Positions 1 through 7,285 of a stretch of 18,826 bases of DNA are shown in pieces (within the stretch, counting starts at the first letter, position 1; each line of letters starts with the position of its first letter). The DNA is from Xanthobacteraceae bacterium (GTDB taxonomy: Bacteria > Pseudomonadota > Alphaproteobacteria > Rhizobiales > Xanthobacteraceae), in contig JASHRY010000206.1 of the NCBI GenBank assembly GCA_030037105.1, forward strand, positions 1-18,826, written 5' to 3'. The position numbers and the translations under genes were made by a program. Below the pieces are notes generated by a model. The model was given only the letters and a program-made list of their open reading frames with translations, was not told where the DNA came from and searched no databases.

Positions 1-443
1 ATCTCGCCGAGTCGAACGCCATCCTCTGGTACATAGCCGGCGGCTCGCCGCTCGCGCCCGAGGACCGCATCGAACGCGCGGAGGCGTTGCAATGGATGTT
101 CTTCGAGCAGCACAGCCTGGAGCCTAATCTGGGCGCCGCATATTTCTGGCTCACGCTGGTCAAGGGCGGGCGCGAGTTGCAGCGCCACGCCCTCGAAGAT
201 TGGATGGAGGAAGGCTATCGCGCGCTCGGCGTGATGGAGAAGCATCTCGCGCTGCACGACTTCTTCGTCGCCGACCGTTACACGATCGCCGACATCGCGC
301 TCTACGCCTACAGCCACGTGGCGCATCTATGCGACTACGACCTGTCGGCGTTCCCCGCGATCGGCGCGTGGCTAAAGCGGGTTGCCGCCGAGCCCGGACA
401 TGTGGCCATGGATTGGCAGCCCGCCGCGGCGCTGGTCGAATGA
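1..443 (+). CDS. glutathione S-transferase family protein, C-terminal part (5' end outside window)
   Basis: The reading frame is open from base 3 to a TGA at 441-443, giving about 146 residues that lack the N-terminal start. The first visible residues, LAESNAILWYIA, match the end of the thioredoxin-like GST domain, where the Glu-Ser pair contacts the gamma-glutamyl group of glutathione. The rest is the all-helical C-terminal domain, with a TIADIAL segment that fits the conserved N-capping box and a final helix ending in FPAIGAWLKRVAAEPG. The product is presumably a cytosolic glutathione-dependent transferase or peroxidase acting on electrophiles. The substrate and GST class cannot be read from this fragment because the catalytic N-terminus is missing. 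No terminator is evident after it. Family assignment is firm; subclass is unknown. Confidence 0.88.
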   Translation, partial: LAESNAILWYIAGGSPLAPEDRIERAEALQWMFFEQHSLEPNLGAAYFWLTLVKGGRELQRHALEDWMEEGYRALGVMEKHLALHDFFVADRYTIADIALYAYSHVAHLCDYDLSAFPAIGAWLKRVAAEPGHVAMDWQPAAALVE

Positions 444-483
444 GCAACCGCTCTACTCGGCGAATTGTTTGCCGCCGGCGGCG

Positions 484-499
484 TTAACATCCCATTAAC
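484..499 (+). promoter_or_regulatory. perfect CtrA-binding box TTAA-N7-TTAAC
   Basis: The sequence TTAACATCCCATTAAC matches the full consensus TTAA-N7-TTAAC of the alphaproteobacterial cell-cycle regulator CtrA. TTAA is rare in DNA this GC-rich, so a full-length match by chance is unlikely. It lies in the gap after the GST gene and about 116 bp upstream of the small membrane-protein start at 615, so that gene is the likely target. Binding is inferred from the sequence alone. Confidence 0.6.
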
Positions 500-614
500 C
501 ATATTTCCACGAAATCGCCGCTCTTCTTCGATGGCTTCGCCTGAATCCGGCCGAACGGATGCCGGCATCCGCGGTCATCGTCGACAACCACCTGATTCGC
601 GAAGGATGGTCATC

Positions 615-836
615 ATGGCAGAGCTGACCGGCAATCCCGGTTTCGCGCCGCCCAAAGCCGACAAGACACTGTCGAAGTGCCGCCTCGCCGCACTCGAACT
701 GGTCGCGACCGTCGCGCTCACCCTCGCGCTCGTCGTCGCCGCGACCGCCGTGTCGATGGCCGACAAGTCGTTGGCCCATGGCGTGTTCATTTCGCGCCCG
801 TCGATGCAAATACCGATAGCGGCGTCGCGCCATTGA
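615..836 (+). CDS. small single-pass membrane protein, 73 aa, function unknown
   Basis: The ATG at 615 is preceded by GAAGGA (601-606) with 8-nt spacing, a good ribosome binding site, so this start is preferred to an upstream in-frame ATG at 465. The predicted protein has a short polar N-terminus of about 22 residues, rich in Lys and Pro. One hydrophobic helix follows at about residues 24-47 (AALELVATVALTLALVV), then a short tail of about 25 residues. No signal-peptidase site, lipobox or recognised family motif is seen. Positive charges before the helix (Lys14, Lys17, Lys21, Arg23) suggest an N-in orientation. The gene stands alone between the GST gene and the catabolic cluster, downstream of a consensus CtrA box. 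That would fit cell-cycle or envelope-related expression, but its role is not recognisable. It could still be a fortuitous ORF. Confidence 0.5.
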   Translation: MAELTGNPGFAPPKADKTLSKCRLAALELVATVALTLALVVAATAVSMADKSLAHGVFISRPSMQIPIAASRH

Positions 837-1159
837 GCGGCAAGCCGGTAGCGCGTGGCGGCGAATTGACCTCGGGCCGTTCCCGCTTCCCGACCGATCA
901 TGATCAGCGCGCCACCCGGTTGCAGGGCCGATTGTCCAACGTGCTGATTGCATCCGCTGGCTTTATTCGAAACCGGTGCGCGGGGAACACCGCTGTAACG
1001 CCCACCCGAGTTGGTTCGAGCACGGGATCTCGGCGCAGACTTGCCGTCCGGTCTCGCCAACGACCGACCGGCCGGAACCGAGACGGTGACTTGCCCGCGG
1101 AACGGATGCGGTTGCTGCGCAGTTGATGAGCGGGGTCCTTTGTTCTTCGGAGCACCGCG
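837..1159 (+). other. 323-bp intergenic region upstream of the ThDP/enolase/FAD cluster
   Basis: No convincing gene is seen on either strand; the overlapping frames here have arginine-rich, low-complexity translations typical of GC-rich non-coding frames. The only local structure noted is a 10-bp palindrome, GATCATGATC, at 896-905. The ribosome binding site of the next gene, GGAG at 1149-1152, lies at the right edge. The cluster promoter should lie here, but no -35/-10 pair stands out. Confidence 0.5.
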
Positions 1160-2917
1160 ATGACCAATCCAACAGCCGGCGACGTTTTGGTCGAGACCCT
1201 GATCGATTGGGGTGTAGACACGGTTTTCGGCATTCCCGGCGACGGCATCAACGGCATCATCGAATCGCTGCGGACCCGGCAGAAACAGGTTCGCTTCATC
1301 CAGGTCCGCCACGAAGAGGCGGCGGCCTTCAATGCCTGCGCCTATGCGAAATGGACGGGGAAGCTCGGCGTGTGCCTGGCGACTTCGGGCCCCGGTGGTA
1401 TCCACCTGCTCAACGGCCTCTATGACGCCAAGCTCGACGGACAGCCGGTTTTGGCCGTCACCGGCCTTCAGTTCCACGATCTGGTCGAGACCTTTACCCA
1501 GCAGGACGTCGAGCTCGACAAGTTGTTCATGGACGCGTGCGTCTACAACGCCCGCGTCATGGGACCCGCCCATGTCGAGAACGTGATTGAGCTTGCTTGC
1601 CGCGCGGCGCTCGCTTATCGCGGCGTCGCGCACGTGACCGTGCCGGTCGATTTCCAATCGACGCCGATCGGATCGGGCAAGCGCTCCGACCGCAACGTGG
1701 CCGGACACGTATCCGAACTCATGGCGTATTCGAGCCGCATGCCGAGCGAAGACCAGTTCGCGCGTGCCGTCGACATCCTCAACACCGGAAAGAAAACGGT
1801 CATCCTTGCCGGACGCGGCGCGCTCGGCGCCGGAAAGGAGCTGATCGCCGTCGCCGAGCGTCTCGGCGCGCCGATCGCCAAAGCGCTGCTCGGCAAGGCA
1901 GCCGTTCCCGATGACAGTCCGTACAATGTCGGCGGCGTCGGGCTCTTGGGCACGCGGCCGGCGCACGACGCGCTGGAGAGCTGCGACACCTTGCTGATCG
2001 CGGGAAGCTCGTTCCCCTACATCGAATATTATCCGAAGCCCGGACGGGCCAAGGCCGTCCAGATCGAGCTCGATCCGAAACGAGTGGGGTTGCGCTATCC
2101 GATAGCGGCCGGGTTGGTGGGCGACTGTGCACGCGTGCTGCAGGCGCTTCCCTCCCGGCTCGATCATCGCCGGGACCGCTCTTTCCTCGAAAAGGCGCAA
2201 GCCGGGATGAAGGAATGGAACGAGCTGATGGTCGAGCGCGGCTCGCGCAAGGACAAGCCGATGAAGCCGCAGGTTGTCGCCCATGAGCTCAACAAGCTCG
2301 TCAGCGACGACGCCATCATCGCCACCGATTCCGGCACCATTACCACCTGGATCGCGCGCAACCTCTCGATCCGCGGCAGCATGATGTTCTCCTGCTCCGG
2401 CAATCTCGCCACCATGGCCTGCGGCCTGCCCTACGCGGTCGCCGCGGCGGTCGCCTATCCGGAGCGCCAGGTGGTCGCATTCGTCGGCGACGGCGGGCTG
2501 ACGATGCTGATCGGCGAGCTCGCGACCTGCGTCAAATACGATCTCAACGTGAAAATCGTCGTCATCAAGAACAACACGCTGGGCCAGATCAAATGGGAGC
2601 AGATGGTATTCCTGGGCAATCCGGAATATGGCTGCGACCTGCAGCCCGTCGATTTCGCCGGCATCGCCCGCGGTTTCGGCATGAGAGGTTTTACCGTCAG
2701 TGACCCGGCGCAGTGCGGCGAAGTTCTTCGCCAGGCCTTGACGGAGCGCGGCCCGGCGCTGGTCGAGGCCGTCGTCGATCCGAACGAGCCGCCGATGCCG
2801 CCGAAGGTCAGCTTCAAGGAAGCGGCGCATCTCGCGGAATCGCTCGCGCGCGGCACTCCGGCCGCGGGCACGATCGCGCGGACGATCGCGTCCAACATGG
2901 CGCGTGAACTCGTCTGA
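1160..2917 (+). CDS. thiamine pyrophosphate-dependent enzyme, PoxB/pyruvate oxidase-like
   Basis: This 585-residue protein has the three-domain fold of the acetolactate synthase/pyruvate oxidase family. The N-terminal pyrimidine-binding domain carries the catalytic glutamate in RHEEAAAF (E52) and the SGPGG loop (76-80). The central domain spans about 195-335. The C-terminal pyrophosphate-binding domain has GDGG (443-446) and NN (471-472), the ends of the GDG-x(n)-NN ThDP/Mg motif. Length and local sequence (NPY-VG, PERQVVA-GDGG, LVGD) resemble E. coli PoxB (572 aa), so FAD binding and quinone-coupled oxidative decarboxylation are possible. The exact 2-keto acid substrate is not shown. The start has GGAG with 7-nt spacing. 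Its stop overlaps the next gene's GTG start by 14 nt, which implies translational coupling. A simple 2-keto acid decarboxylase role is the main alternative. Confidence 0.88.
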   Translation: MTNPTAGDVLVETLIDWGVDTVFGIPGDGINGIIESLRTRQKQVRFIQVRHEEAAAFNACAYAKWTGKLGVCLATSGPGGIHLLNGLYDAKLDGQPVLAVTGLQFHDLVETFTQQDVELDKLFMDACVYNARVMGPAHVENVIELACRAALAYRGVAHVTVPVDFQSTPIGSGKRSDRNVAGHVSELMAYSSRMPSEDQFARAVDILNTGKKTVILAGRGALGAGKELIAVAERLGAPIAKALLGKAAVPDDSPYNVGGVGLLGTRPAHDALESCDTLLIAGSSFPYIEYYPKPGRAKAVQIELDPKRVGLRYPIAAGLVGDCARVLQALPSRLDHRRDRSFLEKAQAGMKEWNELMVERGSRKDKPMKPQVVAHELNKLVSDDAIIATDSGTITTWIARNLSIRGSMMFSCSGNLATMACGLPYAVAAAVAYPERQVVAFVGDGGLTMLIGELATCVKYDLNVKIVVIKNNTLGQIKWEQMVFLGNPEYGCDLQPVDFAGIARGFGMRGFTVSDPAQCGEVLRQALTERGPALVEAVVDPNEPPMPPKVSFKEAAHLAESLARGTPAAGTIARTIASNMARELV

Positions 2918-4025
2918 GAGCCCGGTCGTGCCGAGTTCGGCTGTGGCCATCGAGCGAGTCGCGGCGAGTGTTTTTCGTATTCCCACCGACGCGCCCGAGG
3001 CCGACGGCACGCTTGCCTGGGACCAAACGACCCTTGTCGTCGTCGAGGTCGCGGCCGGAGGGGTTTGCGGCCTCGGCTACACCTATGCGGGCGCGGCCGC
3101 GGCTGGTGTGGTCAACGACGTTTTAGCCGGCCTGTTGGCCGGCGAAGACAGTTTCGCGATCTCCGGATTATGGGACCGCATGGTCGGCGCGGTGCGCAAT
3201 CTCGGCTCGCGCGGAATCTGCGCCACAGCCATTTCCGCCGTCGATATCGCGCTGTGGGACCTCAAGGCGCGATGCCTCGAAAAGCCGCTCGTGCAAATCC
3301 TCGGCGCGGCGCGCCCGGCGGTGCCGATCTACGGCAGCGGCGGATTCACCCCCTATTCGTGGGAACAGCTGGCCGAGCAACTTGCACACTGGGTGGAAAA
3401 GGAAGGCTGCCGATGGGTCAAGATGAAAGTGGGCGGCCGCCCGGAGGAGGACGTGGCACGGGTAAAAACCGCGCGGTCGGCGATCGGCGCAGTGGGATTG
3501 TTGGTCGACGCCAACGGCGCCTATGAGCGCAAGCAGGCGCTCCACTTTGCCGAACGGTTCGCCGAATTCGGCGTGAGCTGGTTCGAAGAGCCGGTATCGA
3601 GCGACGATCTCGAAGGTTTGCGGCTGCTGCGCGATCGCGCGCCGTCGTGCATGGAAATCGCCGCCGGCGAGTATGGCTACGATCCGCGCTACTTTCGCCG
3701 CATGCTTGAAGCGGGCGCGGTCGACGTGATCCAGGCCGACGCCACGCGTTGTTGCGGCATTACCGGATTCCTGCGCGCGGCGGCGCTGGCCGACGCGCAT
3801 ACGGTCCCGCTGTCCGCCCATACCGCGCCGGCTCTTCACCTGCACGTCTGCTGCGCGGCGCCGCGGCTGCGGCACATCGAATGGTTCCACGATCACGTGC
3901 GCATCGAGCGCATGCTGTTCGACGGCGCACCGACGCCGCAGGGCGGGATGATCAGGCCGGATCTGTCGCGGCCGGGCCACGGCCTCGTATTCAAGCGCCG
4001 CGACGCCGAACGTTTTGCAATCTGA
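2904..4025 (+). CDS. enolase superfamily enzyme, mandelate racemase/dehydratase-like
   Basis: This 373-residue protein has an N-terminal capping domain (about 14-135) and a C-terminal TIM barrel. It carries the residues expected of the mandelate racemase subgroup. The KMK motif ends strand 2 (K173, K175). Metal ligands lie in VDANGAY (D202), WFEEP (E228/E229) and AGEYGYD (E256). A likely catalytic dyad is formed by QADATR (D279) and SAHTAP (H306). With Lys on one face and His-Asp on the other, it can abstract a proton alpha to a carboxylate, so racemisation of a 2-hydroxy acid or dehydration of a sugar acid are both plausible. The GTG start at 2904 lies inside the previous gene; a slightly later start is possible. 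It ends 28 nt before the FAD/Fe-S dehydrogenase gene. The substrate is not determinable from the sequence. Confidence 0.87.
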   Translation: MNSSESPVVPSSAVAIERVAASVFRIPTDAPEADGTLAWDQTTLVVVEVAAGGVCGLGYTYAGAAAAGVVNDVLAGLLAGEDSFAISGLWDRMVGAVRNLGSRGICATAISAVDIALWDLKARCLEKPLVQILGAARPAVPIYGSGGFTPYSWEQLAEQLAHWVEKEGCRWVKMKVGGRPEEDVARVKTARSAIGAVGLLVDANGAYERKQALHFAERFAEFGVSWFEEPVSSDDLEGLRLLRDRAPSCMEIAAGEYGYDPRYFRRMLEAGAVDVIQADATRCCGITGFLRAAALADAHTVPLSAHTAPALHLHVCCAAPRLRHIEWFHDHVRIERMLFDGAPTPQGGMIRPDLSRPGHGLVFKRRDAERFAI

Positions 4026-4053
4026 GGCGCAGAGGAGCGTACGGAGATAGCGG

Positions 4054-7014
4054 ATGAGCCACACCGTCGAAATCGATCACCGCAGGCCGAGCCATACGCC
4101 CTATCGGGTCGAGCGCACGCCGCGCGGCCGCGTGTCGAGCGCGTTCGAGCCCTCGCCGGCCGAGCATCGGGCGCTCTCCAGCGCGCTTTCCCGCGCGATC
4201 CGGGGCGAGGTGCGTTTCGACAACGGCAGCCGCGGCCTTTATGCCACCGATGCGTCGAACTACCGTCAGGTTCCCATCGGCGTGGTGATGCCGCGCACCG
4301 TGGATGACGTCGTGGCGACCGTGGCCCTGTGCCGCGAACACGGCGCGCCGCTGGTCATGCGCGGCGGCGGCACGAGCCTCGCCGGCCAGGGCTGCAACGT
4401 CGCCGTCCTGATCGACTTTTCCAAATATCTCAATCGCATTCTATCGCTCGATGCCTTTCAGCGCGTGGCCGAAGTGGAGCCCGGCGTCGTTCTCGACACG
4501 TTGCGCGATGCCGCGGAGAAGCATCATCTGACCTTCGGGCCGGATCCGTCGACGCACGATCATTGCACGCTCGGCGGCATGATCGGCAACAATTCCTGCG
4601 GCGTGCACTCGGTGATGGCCGGGCGCACGTCCGACAGCGTCGAAACGCTCGATATTCTTACCTATGACGGCCTGCGCATAATGGTGGGGCCGACCAGCGA
4701 CGACGAATTTGCCGCCATTTGCGCCGCCGGTGGGCGCCGCGCCGAAATCTACCGGGCGCTCGATGCATTGCGGCAACGATATGCCGGCCTGATCCGGGCG
4801 CGTTTTCCGAAAATTCCGCGCCGCGTATCCGGCTACGAGAACCTGAACGAGCTCCTTCCCGAGAACGGGTTCAACGTCGCCCGGGCGCTGGTGGGCACCG
4901 AATCGACCTGCGTTACCGTCCTCAAAGCGACGTTGAAGCTGCTGCCGAGCCCGCAGAAGCGCATTCTTGTGGCCGTCGGCTTTCCCGATGTTTTTGTCGC
5001 CGCGGATCACGTGCCCGAAGTGCTGCCTTACGGCCCGATCGCGCTTGAGGGTCTCGACGATTTGTTCATCGGGTTTGTCAGGCGCAAGAAGCTGCATTCC
5101 GACTTCATAAAGAAGCTGCCGGAAGGAAAAGGCTGGCTGTTTGCCGAATTCGGCGCCGACGACGCAAAGGGGGAAGAACAAGCGGTACGACTCGCGCGCG
5201 ACTTCAAAGCCAAAGGCTATGCGACTGACTTGGAGCGCGATCCGAGGGAGCAGGCAAAGCTCTGGGCGGTCCGCAAGGACGGGCTACCGGCGACCGCCAA
5301 GGTCCCGGAATGGCCCGAAACCTATGAAGGCTGGGAAGACAGCGCGGTTCCGTGCGAAAAGCTCGGAGCCTATCTGCGCGACTTCAAGGCGCTCCTGCAC
5401 AAGCACGGCTACGAATCCGCGGTTTATGGTCATTTCGGCGACGGCCTCGTCCATTGCCGCATCGACTTCGACCTCGACACCGAACTGGGACTCGACAACT
5501 GGCAGAGCTTTCTCTCCGAAGCCGCCGATCTCGTCGTGCATTATGGCGGATCGCTCTCGGGCGAGCACGGCGACGGTCAATCGAAAGCGGCATTGCTCGA
5601 AAAGATGTATGGGCCGGAGCTCATTCAGGCGTTCAGGGAATTCAAGGCGATCTGGGACCCGGAGTGGAAGATGAATCCGGGCAAGGTGGTCGATCCGTAT
5701 CCGATCGCCTCCAATCTGCGCATCGGTCCGCTCTACCGGCCGCGACAGATCAAGAGCTATTTCGCCTATCCGGAAGACGGCGGCAGCTTTGCCCGGGCGA
5801 CCCGACGCTGCGTCGGCGTCGGCTCGTGTCGCCGCCGCGACAGCGACAAAGGCGTGATGTGTCCGAGTTACATGGCGACCGGCGAGGAAAAACATTCGAC
5901 GCGCGGCCGCGCCCGCATGCTGTTCGAGATGCTGCACGGCGGCCCGATCAGCAACGGTTGGCGCAGCCGGGAGGTCGAGGACGCGCTCAGCCTTTGCCTC
6001 GGCTGCAAGGGCTGCAAGAGCGACTGTCCGGTCAACGTCGACATCGCGACCTACAAGGCCGAATTTCGCGCCCATCATTACCGATGGCGGTTACGCCCGC
6101 GCGCCGCCTATTCGATGGGTCTCATTCATCGCTGGTCGCGGCTCGCCGCGAGCGCGCCCGCGGCCGCCAACGCCGTCATGCACGCGCCGGGACTGTCGTC
6201 GCTGGTGAAATGGATCGGCGGCATCGCCCAGCAGCGGCAAATACCGCGCTTTGCCGAAGAGACGTTCATGAGCTGGTTCAACCGGCGAACGGACGCCCGC
6301 GGCAGCGGCGAGCGGGTCGTGCTTTGGCCCGACACCTTCAATAATTACTTCCGCCCGCAGACCGCGATCGCCGCCACCCGGGCACTGGAAAATCTCGGGT
6401 TCCGGGTTGTCGTCCCTGACCGGCCGCTTTGCTGCGGACGGCCGCTCTACGACTGGGGCATGCTCGATTCGGCGCGGGCGTTGTGGCGCCAAGTCATGGC
6501 TTGCTTGCGCGCCGACATCGACAACGGCACGCCGATCGTCGGCCTGGAGCCCGCTTGCGTCAGCGCCTTTCGCGACGAATTGCCCGGACTGTTCGCCAAT
6601 GACGAAACTGCGCGGCGGCTGAGCAAACTCACGCTGTTCTTTAGCGAATTTCTGGAACAGCATGCCCCGCATGCGACGTTGCCGCAACTCCCGCGGCAGG
6701 CGATGGTGCAGATTCACTGCCATCATCACGCGATCATCAAGCCCGACGCCGAACGATCGGTGCTGGACCGGCTCGGCCTCTCCTACGAGGTCCTGCCGTC
6801 GGGGTGCTGCGGCATGGCCGGCTCGTTCGGGTTCGAGTCCGACAAGTACGGAGTGTCAATGATTGCCGCCGAGCGCGTACTGCTGCCCCGCCTGCGCGCG
6901 AGCGCGCCGGATACGCTGGTACTCGCCGACGGCTTCAGTTGCCGCGAACAGATCGAACAGGGCTCAGGCCGCAAGACCGTCCATATCGCGGAAGCGGCGG
7001 CCCGCTTAATCTAG
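4054..7014 (+). CDS. FAD-binding and [4Fe-4S]-binding 2-hydroxyacid dehydrogenase (GlcD-GlcF/YdiJ-type fusion)
   Basis: This 986-residue protein joins a GlcD-like flavin half to a GlcF-like iron-sulfur half, the architecture of E. coli YdiJ and D-lactate or D-2-hydroxyglutarate dehydrogenases. The FAD-binding PCMH domain includes VMRGGGTSLAGQG (101-113) and GGMIGNNSCG (174-183). The FAD-oxidase C-terminal domain has GHFGDG (459-464) and GEHGDG (503-508). Cysteines 586, 592 and 603 mark one cluster region, and CLGCKGCKSDCP (C648, C651, C654, C658) marks a classical 4Fe-4S motif. Two CCG motifs (C793-C794 and C918-C919) belong to cysteine-rich domains. It probably oxidises a D-2-hydroxy acid and passes electrons to the respiratory chain. 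The ribosome binding site GGAG (4043-4046) has 7-nt spacing. It sits 28 nt after the enolase-family gene, so co-transcription is likely. The substrate is unknown. Confidence 0.9.
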   Translation: MSHTVEIDHRRPSHTPYRVERTPRGRVSSAFEPSPAEHRALSSALSRAIRGEVRFDNGSRGLYATDASNYRQVPIGVVMPRTVDDVVATVALCREHGAPLVMRGGGTSLAGQGCNVAVLIDFSKYLNRILSLDAFQRVAEVEPGVVLDTLRDAAEKHHLTFGPDPSTHDHCTLGGMIGNNSCGVHSVMAGRTSDSVETLDILTYDGLRIMVGPTSDDEFAAICAAGGRRAEIYRALDALRQRYAGLIRARFPKIPRRVSGYENLNELLPENGFNVARALVGTESTCVTVLKATLKLLPSPQKRILVAVGFPDVFVAADHVPEVLPYGPIALEGLDDLFIGFVRRKKLHSDFIKKLPEGKGWLFAEFGADDAKGEEQAVRLARDFKAKGYATDLERDPREQAKLWAVRKDGLPATAKVPEWPETYEGWEDSAVPCEKLGAYLRDFKALLHKHGYESAVYGHFGDGLVHCRIDFDLDTELGLDNWQSFLSEAADLVVHYGGSLSGEHGDGQSKAALLEKMYGPELIQAFREFKAIWDPEWKMNPGKVVDPYPIASNLRIGPLYRPRQIKSYFAYPEDGGSFARATRRCVGVGSCRRRDSDKGVMCPSYMATGEEKHSTRGRARMLFEMLHGGPISNGWRSREVEDALSLCLGCKGCKSDCPVNVDIATYKAEFRAHHYRWRLRPRAAYSMGLIHRWSRLAASAPAAANAVMHAPGLSSLVKWIGGIAQQRQIPRFAEETFMSWFNRRTDARGSGERVVLWPDTFNNYFRPQTAIAATRALENLGFRVVVPDRPLCCGRPLYDWGMLDSARALWRQVMACLRADIDNGTPIVGLEPACVSAFRDELPGLFANDETARRLSKLTLFFSEFLEQHAPHATLPQLPRQAMVQIHCHHHAIIKPDAERSVLDRLGLSYEVLPSGCCGMAGSFGFESDKYGVSMIAAERVLLPRLRASAPDTLVLADGFSCREQIEQGSGRKTVHIAEAAARLI

Positions 7015-7016
7015 CG

Positions 7017-7047
7017 CGGGATGACTTATCTTCGCGTCGTCGTCCCG
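7017..7047 (+). terminator. hairpin just after the FAD/Fe-S dehydrogenase, possible terminator
   Basis: The arms CGGGATGAC (7017-7025) and GTCGTCCCG (7039-7047) pair with one G-U, leaving a 13-nt loop. It begins 2 nt after the stop codon at 7014. Only a short T run follows, so termination strength is uncertain, but position and stem suggest the end of the three-gene transcript. Confidence 0.4.
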
Positions 7048-7055
7048 TTCCAGGC

Positions 7056-7110
7056 TTTTGTTTATCGCGCGCCCAGACGGAGAACCGGTTCCCACTTTTC
7101 CTGCACGTGC
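7056..7110 (+). repeat. copy of an interspersed intergenic repeat (AACCGGTTCCCACTTTT core)
   Basis: A T-rich start (TTTTGTTTATC), then a purine-rich stretch and the core AACCGGTTCCCACTTTTCC (7083-7101), ending in CACGTGC, resembles a small non-coding repeat commonly seen between genes in Bradyrhizobium, Mesorhizobium and relatives. Recognition is from memory of the core motif. No second copy exists in this window, so it needs a genome-wide comparison. It lies in the 271-bp gap between the dehydrogenase hairpin and the MDR gene. Confidence 0.45.
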
Positions 7111-7285
7111 TTGAGCGGGCACATTTGAGCGTGCCGCACCGGTGCTGCGTTGCGCCGGGCGCTGCGACATAACCAAGCCCTGCGCGGTCGGCTTCTCTTG
7201 CGATATAAGCGCGTCACGCGGTTCGCCGGGAGCGCGGACGACACGACGCTCGTCGGCCAAACGTCGCGTGGACATCGAGGAGATA

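Noticed and set aside
471..482. GCCGCCGGCGGC palindrome after the GST gene as a terminator
   Set aside because: It has no loop of useful size and no T run; short GC palindromes are expected by chance in this composition.
677..1126. 149-codon plus-strand frame overlapping the small membrane protein and the following gap
   Set aside because: Arginine-rich translation with no ribosome binding site; the overlapping frame from 615 has a good ribosome binding site and a clean TM helix.
575..3010. Long open frame on the minus strand (811 codons) opposite the ThDP gene
   Set aside because: Its translation is Arg/Asp/Ala/Gly-rich with no family motif and lies antisense to a gene with clear catalytic motifs; such frames are common opposite GC-rich genes.
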